Positions 47,293 through 59,700 of a stretch of DNA of 64,000 nucleotides are shown in pieces (within the stretch, counting starts at the first letter, position 1; each line of letters begins with the position of its first letter). Source of the DNA: Saccharina japonica. Lineage: Eukaryota > Sar > Phaeophyceae > Laminariales > Laminariaceae. A program made the position numbers and the translations under genes. Under the pieces are notes generated by a model. It searched no databases, was not told the origin of the DNA, and saw nothing but the letters and a program-made list of their open reading frames with translations. The stretch lies in the NCBI GenBank assembly GCA_008828725.1, contig MEHQ01002216.1, positions 59,428-123,427 of the forward strand. Reading direction: 5' to 3'.

Positions 47293-50200
47293 CCGAGGGT
47301 CTTTGGTCATACGACTACGGCCGTGCACGATATGAGTACCCCCCCCCCCCTGACCCCTGCCTGTGTGCGATTGTCCGCCGGCCCATCCCTTATGTCGTAT
47401 GTTTCCAGTCCTTTTTGCAGCTACGTACACCCATTTTGTTTTGGAAAAATTACTTGGTACTGTAAATTAAAGTAGTTTTATTACTTGCACTAAAATATCC
47501 CGCACACCAAATCCAACTTCTAAGAATAGTTTGTCCCCGAAAAAACGTTTCATTTTGTCCCGAAAAACGCAGGATGCAGTTTTCTTAAAAGGGGGTTAAT
47601 TAACCCCTTAAGAACTGGTCCCACGTATTTGGGGACAAACTACTTGGAATTAGTGTGGGATAACTTTTTTCAGTTCTAAATGGGTCAAGGCCTTGTTTTT
47701 GCGTGGTGCTTACCTTTTTTTTTATGGTGTGTTTGGTGTGCGCTGCAGGTGTTCAAGGAGCTGACGGGTAATCGAGGCGGAGGAGGAGGAGGACCAGGCG
47801 GGAAGGGGAGTGCCAAGCGGAGCGGTTTGGACAGAGGCCTGGGGCTAGCCAAATTTGCCGCGAGAATAGCGGTCGAAACCGCCGCTGGTTACGCGCTGTG
47901 GGAGTTGTACAAGACCTACACGGCCGCGTAGTATTAATAAGACGCTGCTTGTTGAGGCGTGCCACCATAGGGGCACGTACATATAGCACCTTTTCGGGGG
48001 AAATATTTCTGACTTAGTAATAATAGGCTGAGAAACTACCCAATAAGGCGTGTGCCTTTTAAGGCATATGGCTTATCGTTGGAATAACGATCGTGTTGTA
48101 CAGGCTTTGTTCGAGATTTTTTCCATATTGCAAAGGTCGTCAGAGTACCAGTACCTTCGAGTACCAGTCATTTCAGCTTTCGGACACCCTATGTATAGGG
48201 GCTCGCGAGGACTCAAGTCATTTCAGCTTTCAGTACCCTAGGGACTCGCGAGGGCTCAAGTCATTTCAGCCTTCGGTACCCTATAAGGGACTCGGGAGGA
48301 CTCCGTAATTCCAGCCTTCGGTGTGTCCTAGTGATTTAGTACTTCAAAATGACTCGGACGCGTGAGTCAATGACTGAGTGAGTCCCAATGTACTCAGCAC
48401 TCGGACTCTGGCGACCTTTGGAATATTGTCGTGGTGTACCTACCTACTTACTGTATTGTACAAGGCCACAGGAATTTTTCATCGGGTTTCATTTTCCGCT
48501 TTTTCCTGGAATTCCGGTTTTGAGTGGAGGTATACTAATAGTAGTGTGACTTTCCTCCAAGCGAGGAGCCCCCCGAAAAATAGTTGTGTTTTATTTATTT
48601 TTTTCGGGCGCTTTTGACGCGTCTTTTATGATAAGGGGGTGGGCGTAATATGTCATATTATCGAGATACGAGAGAAAAAAAAATGTTTTTGTGTGTCCGG
48701 GACAAGTTGGCCAATCAGATCAACACGGGTGTGGTTGTACTCGTATCCTAGGTAGCACCTCCTCCGACTATTAATAGTTCTTGCTTGCAGTAGTCGCTGA
48801 CTCTCGAGCGAGGCACGCAAGAGAAGCAGGGTTAGTAAAGCGATGTGTACAGGTTCGACGTGCGGACTCAAAACTGGTTCGATTTTGCTCGTGGACTGGT
48901 GGGAGCTGATGCTGTCGTCGTCTTCCTCGTCGCCCGGGTTGTTGCGCCTGACTCTGACCTCTGGGGGCTGCGTCTTATCTTATACCACTCTGTGACCCCA
49001 AAATATAAGGATAATTGGTATAGTAACATTTTATCGAAACCGTACTTATTCTTCGGGTCAGAGTTGTAAAATTTTGGCTAGAAACAAATTGTGACCAATA
49101 GTGTGTGGGGGGGGGGTACTCATGTCGTGCATGGCCGTAGTCGTATGACCATAGACCCTAGCATTCCTACAGTGCCGGGACGGAGCACGTTGGGTTTTCA
49201 CCAACCAGGCAGACATTGGGGGGGGCTCAACTGAAAAAATAATTACCCAATCTCTCACTGGAATATCGATTCGTGCGGTTTTGCCGTGCTGGGCCACGTA
49301 ACATCAAATAACATGAGAACTCACGAAACATGGAAGGCCTGTCTGTTCTGTCTGTCGATCCGGCAATAATACTCGGAGCATGCCGCATGCACAAAAGAGG
49401 GCGGCAAAACATACATAGCATGTTGTGCCCATGTTCTAGGGGAAAAGGCGCCGTGTGCTTCATGCTCTGCTGCTGTCCTGGGCGTGAATGTGCGTGTCAT
49501 GCAGCAAGGGCGTAGAAACGTTTTTCTTGCGCCAAGAGATGCGTACGCACCAGTGACGGGGGCGTAGCGACACTTGCTTGATCGGGACCACTAAGAAAGA
49601 TGTCACGAGAGACAGCACTTATGTTTCACCCCTTGACACTCAGGCGGAAAAACTGCTCTAATACTTTGCTTTCGACCGACACCAAACTACTTGGTTTTCT
49701 TGTGAACGATCGGCCCTCTATATGCACCCTTGACAGAGTGGTCCACATTTTCCCTTTTAACCTGACATATCTCCTCACCTACTTCCACGCCTCGGACGGC
49801 AGATCATCTACAGACCATACAAATCACACATATCATACAGGTCATACAGACCATACAAATCATACATATCATACAAATCATACGGATCATACAAATAATA
49901 CAGATCAAACAAGTCATACAGATCATACAGATCATTCCCGCTGCATGATCTAGATATTTCAAGACAGATCTAATTCCTGATCTGTATGATCTGTATGATT
50001 TGTATGATCTGTATGATCTGTATGATCTGTATGATCTGTATGATCTGTATGATCTGTATAACCCTGCACAACCTCTCACAACGGCAAGCGAGGAACTAGA
50101 TGACCTACAGTAAATCATGAGCTGTCTGATCTATCTGTAGATTACCTGTCCGGGGCGCGCATAATTGTTTTTACGGAACTATTGCGCCCAGTGTATAGAC

Positions 50201-51191
50201 CGTACGTTTGTCCGCTCCCCATACTTCTACGAATTGTCGGACCTCGCACGCCTTAAAACAGGCACCAGTGAGTGTGTATGTACATTCTTGGTACGTTTTT
50301 TTTTTTCACGGGGTACGTTCCCGGGGCGTGGCGTTACAGAGGAATTAGTATGTAGCACGACCGGAGGGAGTAGGTTCTGTGCTGAGGGCTCTTTTTGTTG
50401 CTGTGGTATTCTCCTTTCGGAGTGTGCTTATGAGTGATCAACGTTGAAGGTCACGCCACATATATACATTGTCGGATGGTAAGAATATTCATGCAGTGGG
50501 GGTCCTCCAATAAGGCGGTCTGAGTAAGGCGGTATCCCGATATAAGGCGGTCAAAATCGCTTGGCGCGACTGGGGAACTGCACTCATAACCTGGAACGAA
50601 CAAGGCGGCTTCCCTCTATAAGGCGGTCATATTGCTCTGGTGTTGGCACACCACACCGCTTTTCTGGGGGACCCCTCGTCTTGTAATAGTATATTCATTG
50701 TCGAGCTGCTTGCAATTCGGTTGGAGAGCAAATTAAAATCCCTTCAAAGGACACCATAAAGCTCTGGATAACGTGGCCTGGCGACATCGAATGCCTAGAG
50801 CTAGCCCAATGCAGACCTCTAGGACTCAAAAGCATGGGGTTTACTGCCTGGTTTTACCCAAGTTTTTACAATATCGGGCCAAAAACTAACTGCACGACAA
50901 GTACCCCCCGACACTACTCCCCACCGTGCTTTCAAGCCAAAGCGAAGACCTCGACAAAGAGCAAACCCATCCCGAAACCAACTAGGTAGCACCGCAGCCC
51001 AATTCTTCAGCACAAGCATGCACGATAAATGGTTTGACGGCATCCCCGAGCCCTGGAATTGTCGCTCTCGTTCTCACGATTACACCTAGCGAACAGCAAG
51101 CTAAATGCGGTTAAAATTATTAGTTGGCGCTGGATTACAGCAGTGGTTTGATGGCATCCCGGTACCCCTCGAAGGTTTTCTCCTGTTCTCG

Positions 51192-53300
51192 TTAGAAATT
51201 GACCTCTCTCCGCTCCGCAGCGGAATACTCTGAGCACCTGTCCGGGTGTGTTATCTCGGGGTCGCGAGGCGACGGGGAAGGCTGCTCCCCGCGGCGCAAT
51301 CCCTTAGCCTTCCCTCCGGGTACCTTTCGCCCGGTCACATCATCAACATCGTTATCATCATCCGCGACGTTCGTTCCACATCGTCGGTCCAATTCTTCGT
51401 TGTGCTTTTTGGCCTTAATGTCCCCATCACAATCGTTCGAGGAGGAGAAGGAGGAAGAGGAGTTCCGCGCTGTGACGGATAAATGTTGGGGGCTTTTTTT
51501 CCGGAAACGGCCACCGGCGCCACCCCCACCACCACCACCACCGCCGCCACCGTCTGGCTCGGCGAAAGAAGGACCGATTTGCTGATGCAAACCACTTAAT
51601 ATGCCGTCGTTTTCTGCGTGTGCTGTACGCTCGGAAAAGGCGTTTTTCGTCCGCCGGTCCTCATTTCCATTTTGATTCTCCCCGTCACAGATGGTGTTTG
51701 CGACAGCCCCCTTGGGTGGGTAATCTCGCGGCGGAAAAGTGCGTGGGTGCTTGTTTCTTGCCGCGTTGCTGGTGGTACAAGAGGAAGTCGTGGTGGTGGT
51801 GGTGGTGGTTGTAGTGGTAGCGGTGGTGGTTGCTGTCATGAGCTGCTTCTCGGAAAATTCTCGCAGCTTCTGACGCTCCGTTCTGGCCCACAGCTGCTCC
51901 GTCAGCTCGCAGTCTTCCGAGCCATACACGGCCGCCTGTCATGAAACCGACCGTAGTGGCGTAATTTACAGGGAGGGGTAAGTAACAACGAACGACACTC
52001 ATAGAGAGTCAGCACTCTCTACGGCGAGAGATGGATGATGTTGGGGGGCAAACACGGACTGGGTGGGTGGGAGGGGGTGGGTGGATGGGTTGCGTTTTGT
52101 CAAGTGTATCTCAATGCGAAAAGTTCCAGGGATATTCACGGATCGGGTCAAACCTCGGGGGTCGGGTTGGATCGGGTCATTTGGCCCGACCCGACCCGAC
52201 CCGACTCGTGAGGCTTTAAAGATCTCCTGGCCTGACCTGGTGTGTCCGTGTGTGTCTGCGATACTAGACAGCACAGTGCAGATTAGAAGGCGGGGCGGTG
52301 ATAGGGCATACGGTTCGCGCGCGCCAAGTATCACTCCCCAAGGTTCTTGGAGCGGACATTGGTGTCAGCGTTGATATTACGTGCCGGCGATCGTGACGGG
52401 ACTGTATGTATATGTCAAGATACGTAGCGTAGGCTATTAGGCAGTGTGGACGTAGGCTAGGTAGCAGCATACAGTTAGGCAGTATGGGGGTAGGCTAGGT
52501 AGCAGCATACGGTTAGGCAGTACGGGACAGGCCCGACTACTGTTTAGGTTGACCCTGGTCACTCTCCTTGATCGCTCACATGCGTTTGATATATCATGGT
52601 AGCCCTTCCTTGCCTCTACAGAGGATCTTCTGGCAAAGAGGGCAGGTGTTCCTCTTCTCAGGAGGAAAAACAAAATAGGAACGCCTCCTCGACAGTAGAG
52701 GGGAAACGGGGATACCATGACAATTAACCAAGGTACAGAGCTACTGAACGAAGCAATCCGAGGAGAGGGGGCAGACAGAAACTTGTCCTTCCCCTATTTT
52801 TGAGGACAGCGATATTCTGACAAACGACGACCGTATCAGCACGCCGCTGGTGTCTATTAGGACCCCACAATAGATGGTTGCTAAAGCTCCATATCGGCGG
52901 ACAGGTAAGTGGTTTTCGCTTCATTATCTTCATCTTTCAGGCGGGACAGATTCATGATCGATAGTAAGGTCTGGCTCATGCTGCCGGGTGGGACTCGAAT
53001 AATCTACATGATCAAGGACGTGTTTCCTGTGACATGTATTGTACAGATCATGCACATTATGTCATAACGGCAGGTTAGGGTCTAGATTATCTATAAATGA
53101 TATGTTGATAGATAGGATAGATAGGATAGATCATGACCTGTCAGACGTGTGTACAGGTTGTGAAGGAGGCACTATACTAAGAGCTTCGTATCGATTTTTT
53201 TTTGTCATCATCAATATCATCATCATCATCATCATCATCGTCATCACCATCATTATCGATATCACCACCACCACCATCATCATCATCATTATCAACATGC

Positions 53301-53341
<41 letters not shown>

Positions 53342-53764
53342 GTCATCATCCGAAGACATGACCGTCAAGGTTAGTTTGTGCGTTCAATTCTCGTCGATCT
53401 CATATTTGTTATTTTCGAGAGTGCGCGCAGGAGATATTGTGGATGGTTATGATAGTGTGCTCCTGGAGATCAGTTGCGCGTGGCGAGCGGAATGCCCCGG
53501 AGACCAATGCCAAGATCTGTTCGATCTCGCAGATATGTTTTGTTAGTCAGAAGGGTCTACCTCTAACGCTGGCTCAACTTGTACACCCTTCTCACCAGCA
53601 TCATCATCATCATCATCATCATCATCGTCATCAATTATCATCATCATCATCAATTATCACCATCACGATCATCATCAATCATCATCTACCATCATCATCA
53701 TCACCATCATCACCATCATCATCGCCATCATCACGAGCATCATTAATCATCAAGCATCCTCATC

Positions 53765-53795
<31 letters not shown>

Positions 53796-53847
53796 ATCAT
53801 CACCATCATCGTCACAATAATCATCAATCATCATCATCATCATCACG

Positions 53848-53892
<45 letters not shown>

Positions 53893-53921
53893 GTCATCAC
53901 CATCATCACCATCATCATCAC

Positions 53922-53956
<35 letters not shown>

Positions 53957-54032
53957 CCATCACCATCATCACCATCATCATCACCATCACCATCATCACC
54001 ATCACCATCATCATCATCGTCATCACCATCAC

Positions 54033-54097
<65 letters not shown>

Positions 54098-56697
54098 CCA
54101 TCATCATCACCATCATCATCATCATCAACCATCACCATCATCATCACAATAATCATCAATCATCATCATCATCATCACGATCATCATCATCATCATCACG
54201 ATCATCACCACCATCATCATCCCGGACTCTGCCGCCGGGGCTACCTACCCTCACCTGCACCGCCGAGAAAAAATGCGCCATGTCTCTGCCGTAGAACCCC
54301 TCGCTGCGAACCGCGAACATCGCTATCAATCCCGCCGCCTTCTCATCGAAACCCTCACTGAGTTGAAGGTTACCATTCCGTCCACCGTTCGCCGCTCCCC
54401 TTAGCTTGAGTCCGGCACGAGCAATCCACCCTAGTGATTTTTTCCCCACGGCGCTCTCAGAAGCTTCGTTTGAGGATGATGTCTGCTCTAGTATAACCCC
54501 CTTTCGTGTTCGAGAAGCGCGAACGCTTTTCGCTCCCTCCGCCTCCTCTTCCAGCTTCTCCCCCCGCTGCTGTCTACCGAATGGGAGAGCCGAAAAGAAC
54601 CACCCGCTGCCTCTTGGTCTTGAAACATTGTCGGTGGCAACCGTGGCAGCGACGGCGGGCATCGATCTAAGGTTATCACTGCCGCCGCCGCCACCGCCGA
54701 TCTCGCAAGAGTCCGACACAAAAAACGGCCCTTTCCCCCCCCCCTCGGGGCGAAACCCATTCGCGCTAGCTTCTAGCTCCGCTTTTAGCTCCGCTTCTAG
54801 CCCCGCTGCTAGCCCCGCTGCTAGCTCCGCTCCTAGCTCCGTTCCTGTCTCCGCTTCTAGCTCTGTTCCTAGCTCCGCCCCTAGCTCCGCTCCTGGATCT
54901 GTTCCTAGCTCCGTTCCTAGATCCGTTCCTAGCTCCGCTCCTAGCTCCGGCTGGGATACCACCCCTACCACCGTCACCGTCGTCGTCGGGATCGTCGTCG
55001 TCATCATTCCAGAAGACGACAACGAAGAAATTTTCTCTTTTTTTCTTGTGGCTCTAATCTTCCGTTGCTCCACGAGCTTGTCGTGCCGCGTCTTAGTCTC
55101 CTCGCGGCCGCCCACCACCACCACCGCCGCCGCCGCTGCCGCCGCCGCCGCCGCTCCAGACAGAAAGTCGACAGGGGGATCGCGTTGGAGGTACGCCGAG
55201 AAGTACTGACGGATGAGACGCGCCCTCTCGGGAAGCCCGGGCAGGGGAAGGTGGACGACTTCATCGACGCGGTCTAGAACGGCCTCATCGAGATCCTGTT
55301 TTTTTTTGTGTTGTGCGCACACACAATCACGAAAGGGTGAGTTAAAGGAGTTGGTCGCGGAGAACGGGAGGGAGGGCGGGAGGGGCGGAGCGCGCGGGGT
55401 GGGGGTGTACTCATCATGTAATGCGTGGCCGTAGTCGTGTGAACATGGACCCTCGCACCCCTACAATACCGGAACAGAGCATGTCGGAATTTTAAACGAC
55501 CAGACAGACATTGCTTGCACGAAACGCGAAGCGCTGCTTGAAGTATTCGGCGAGTCGTATGAAGGGTGAGCTGCATCCTACGAAGAAGCCGCGTGTGAGG
55601 CGGACGTTCTTGGATAGGGATGACGGCGTCGAACGGAGGCTGGTGGGGAGAGGGGGGTCGCGGGTTTCATACTTCTTACCGCTGGACCACTACCCCTCAA
55701 AGGGGTCCGAGCCTTCCAGTTGTCACCTAGTAATAGTTTCAGGACCGGCTCTACCTCGGATCGAACTGTTGCGCCGAGCAAAGAGGGGCTGAGATGAAGC
55801 CCCCGGCACCGACGTTGACAACTAAAGCAAAAGAACACACCTCGCACAGATCATCGATTCCTACGTCATGATCTAGAAATTTCAGGGAAGGTATTTTCCT
55901 GATCTGCATGATCTGTATGATATGTATGATTTGTATGATTTGTATGATATGTATGATATGTATGATCTGTATGATCTGTATGATCTGTATGGTCTAGCTC
56001 ATGTTGCCCGGGAAATGAGCAGTATAAGCTGCATGATCTACAGTACAGTAGGACATGTTTTCCTGAGTTGGATCTGTACTATACAGATCCTTCCGCAACA
56101 TCTCATAACGGCAGATCAGGATCTAGATGGTATATCTGTAGATTATATATATGTATATGATTTATCTGTAGATGATCTATCTACAGATGAATCTATCTGC
56201 CCGATGTGCGTAACAGTAGAAACCGCCATATCACTTTATGCTATACGTTAGTCTTTAGAGCCGTCGCTTTGGTGGAGTGTTGCTCGCTCACCTTCGGGCG
56301 GCTGGTGGTAAGGATCATCGAGAAGCCCGGCTTTAGCTCTCCCGTGCAGAGCAGAACGGCGTTCAGCGCGCTACGAGCGGTCTCGCTCATGCTTTTCTTC
56401 CTGCACGGACGCAGCACAGCATCCACCAGAGAGCAGACAGGCAGACACCGACAGAGATGCTGTTTATGTGTGTGTCGGTCGCTCTCCCAGCCCAGATTGT
56501 TTGCAAAGATAAGATGAGAGTGGGATAATGGAATATGTATCGAGCGCGTGCCGCGTCGATGCAACGGAGCAGCTCTTGTCGGCGGCGGGCCGTGAGTTTA
56601 TTTTCGAGGGGAAATGGGGTCGCAGGCGCGTAGGCCCGCAGCAGATTTTGAGCCTATGGTTACTAAATCCGTTCTCGTGTATTCCTTGGCCATTATC

Positions 56698-56737
<40 letters not shown>

Positions 56738-59700
56738 ATAAAACGCCATGTCAAAACGGAAGAGGCAAAACAAAAAACCGTGGTGAATTTTCTTAACTCT
56801 CTCGCGCCGGCGTCGCTTTTATCATGATAACTCACGGCGCTTCGAGCTTGGTGCAAGCAATGTCTGCTTGGTTGGTGAAAACCCAACGTCTCCGTCCCGG
56901 CATTGTAGGGATGCGAGGGTCTATGGTCATACGACTACGGCTGCGCACGACAAGAGTACAACCCCCCCCGCCCCCCCCCCCCCGCCCCCGCCCGTTATAT
57001 CCCAAACGCCTCCCCGTCGCACCTCCTGTCACCGAGAGCCGCCTCCGCCTCGTCCATGACCAACATGACCCCTTTCCCCCCCCCGCCGCCTGCCCACCGC
57101 ATCAGGCCGCTGAGCTCGCCGGAGGCGTTGGCCCCCAGGGGCCCCACGTCTCCGCCGGCGACGATAACCGTGTGCAGCCCGCACATCTTGACCAACCTCC
57201 TTGCGACGATAGACTTTCCCGATCCCGTCGCTCCGTGTATGAGGATGTGGGGCAGAGGTGCTCCTCTGCCGTAAGAAGAACTGTTCCAGGGGGAGAGTTT
57301 CGGGCGTGAGGAGGGGGGGGGGGGGGGGGGGCCCCCGGGGAGGGGCGCACTCATTTGTTGCTTGCCTTAGTCATTTTACCGTTGATCACGCATCCCTTGC
57401 TTTCGAGACGGATCACCGTTCCTACTCCTAATAGAGACACCTCCAACATTTGGGGCGCTCATTACGTTGTTTCCATACATTACAAAAAAACTTTTTGCTG
57501 ATCTTATCCCCTTCCTGTTTCGCCGCCTGTGGCCACCATCTGGGTGAGGAGGACGGGGGGGGGGGGGTCCTTCATTTTCATGCATGGCCGTAGTCGTATG
57601 ACCATAAGCNNNNNNNNNNNCCCCCGCCCCTCCTTCCCTCCCTCTCTTTCTCCCTCCCCTACCCCCTGCAACCCGGATCCTCACGAATCGACACATGCTG
57701 AGTTTACATCCTTTCACCCTGGTCGAGGACAACCCCCCCCCCCCCTTCGAGACGGAGCACCAGGGGGGGAGAGAAAAGGGACAGAGGAAGTTGCTCACGT
57801 TTGTGTTTACCCACGTTTGTGTGTAGTCACGATTGTGTTTACCCATGTTTGTGTTTTCTCGTGTTTGTGTTTACGGAAAGACAGGTCCGGCTTTGGGGTT
57901 CGTGGTATTGGAAAGGTCGGTTTGAGGTACAATGGTTGTGAATACGTACCTGCTTGGTAGTTGGTGACAGCAGCGGTACTGAACGAGCCAAAAATGATTT
58001 CATGACTGAAACAAGGCTACTTCTTGGAGAGAGCCGCGCTGCAAGGAGAAACACGGCGCCGTTGTGGCTGGACAAGGGTCGGTGGTCTAGTGGTCATCCG
58101 GGACCCAAACGAACTCTCCTGTTTTAACCTCGGTGTTGTTATTATTGGTATTATTATAACCAGTATTGTTAAAACCAGTATAATGGTAATCAGTGTCATT
58201 ATAACCAGTATAATTACAACCAGTATTATTGTAACCGGTATATTATAACCATTATTATTACAACCAGTATTAATATAACCAGTATTATTATAACCAGTAT
58301 TATTATAACCAGTATTATTATAACCAGAATTATTATAGCCAGAATTATTATAGCCAGTATTATTTTAACCAGTATTATTATAACCAGTATAACTACAACC
58401 AGTATTATAACCAGTATTACTATAACCAGTAGTATTATAACCAGTATATTGTAACAGGTAATATTGTTGTCCTTGCCATCCGACAATGTGTACTGGTAGC
58501 ATGAGCTTCAACGTTAGTCACTCATAAGCACTCCGAAAAACAAAAACACGGAAACAAAAAAAAAAGCCCCTGAAGGAGCCGCGCCTCAGCCCAAACAGCG
58601 CACGCCCGCGGCGGGCGGCCGAGGCAAAGACTGCCCCCGGGAGTGACCCCGGCAAGTCCGTCTCCCTCACCAGGCGCGGCCTGGTTAGCCTCCGACGAAC
58701 GACACTCGCTGTTTGTTCGAGAGAAAAACAAGCAAGCAATTACGCACGGCAAAAAAAAAAGAAGGGGGGGGGGCACGTGTTTGTGTGTGTGTGGTTTTGT
58801 TTTTGTTTAAAAAAAGCGAAAGCCGAAGGTAAAAAAACAGATGCTTCGTTCTTTTGGTTAGCCTCCCTCCTTTTGCCGAACGGCGGCTCTCGCTGCTATG
58901 TTTTCGAAAAACGAAAGAAAAAAGTCGCCACCCCGAAATGGGGACCATACCTCGTACCTATAGTACGTAGGCGTTTTTTTTTCAATAATCAGAAATTGGA
59001 AGGTATATAAACCCGTGGTTTGCAAACACGAGACGTTGTGTATACTCGTGTGTACATAGCGCAGTTTTTTTCAGCTGGCGGTTATCGCTTTTCTTTCGAT
59101 CGGTTTTGGAGGCCGAGAAGGGTTAGGGGAGAGGGGGCATGCTTCGGGTGCGGTATCATATGCTTCGGGTGCCGAGTTAGGTGCCGAATAAGGCAAGGCG
59201 AGTGTGATGCGGTGGGTAAACTTTTTGAGTTGGATAACTAAAACTCGTCAGCCAGTTAATGTCTGGAGCCTTATATGAACAACTCAGTCAAAAATACCCT
59301 CCCGTGCTGTCGCGAGAGGTGACTGACTGGCGTCATAAACAAGAGAATAGGCGATCGAAGTACCTCAAAAATGGGGGTCATGGTTAGGGGACCGTGGGGG
59401 GTGGAGGGTAAGATGGGCCGGGGGGGGGGGGTACTTCATTTTCATGCATGGCCGTAGTCGTATGACCATAGACCCTCGCATCCCTACAATGCCGGGACGT
59501 ACGGTAGCATGTCGGGTTTACCACCGACCAAGCAGACATTGCTAGCACCAAGCGCGAAATGCCGTGGGTACTGATGTCATGCATGACTCGTCCCAAGGTA
59601 GGGATATGCATTTTTTGGCTCAATTTTTCCCGGCCGGTGGAGCTCATTAAGTGAGCAACTACCGATGAGCACGATGTTTTTACTTCTGTCTGTCTGTTTT

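Larger units (their letters stand above)
45250..47931 (+). pseudogene. 3' fragment of the TraB-domain gene (duplicate copy)
   Basis: The segments 45250-45404 and 47749-47931 repeat exons 7 and 8 of the TraB gene with the same splice sites. They encode the ERDLYLAW/VVGRGH part and the Gly-rich C-terminal exon ending in the same TAG. Only silent or very few differences are seen (GGTGATACC for GGTGACACC). The six upstream exons are absent from this copy: upstream lies the 59-bp minisatellite and the ATAD3 fragment. The intron between the two segments contains the 434-base N gap and a LINE fragment. Not expected to be expressed as a TraB protein. Confidence 0.72.
44566..56700. repeat. Duplicated block, copy B (about 12.1 kb)
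   Basis: Second copy of 30856-43160. It has a 434-base N gap, a slightly different LINE fragment and small deletions (for example near 52434 and 55731). The left border follows the 59-bp minisatellite. The right border is a run of about 39 C at 56699-56737, after which the sequence no longer matches copy A. Confidence 0.9.
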
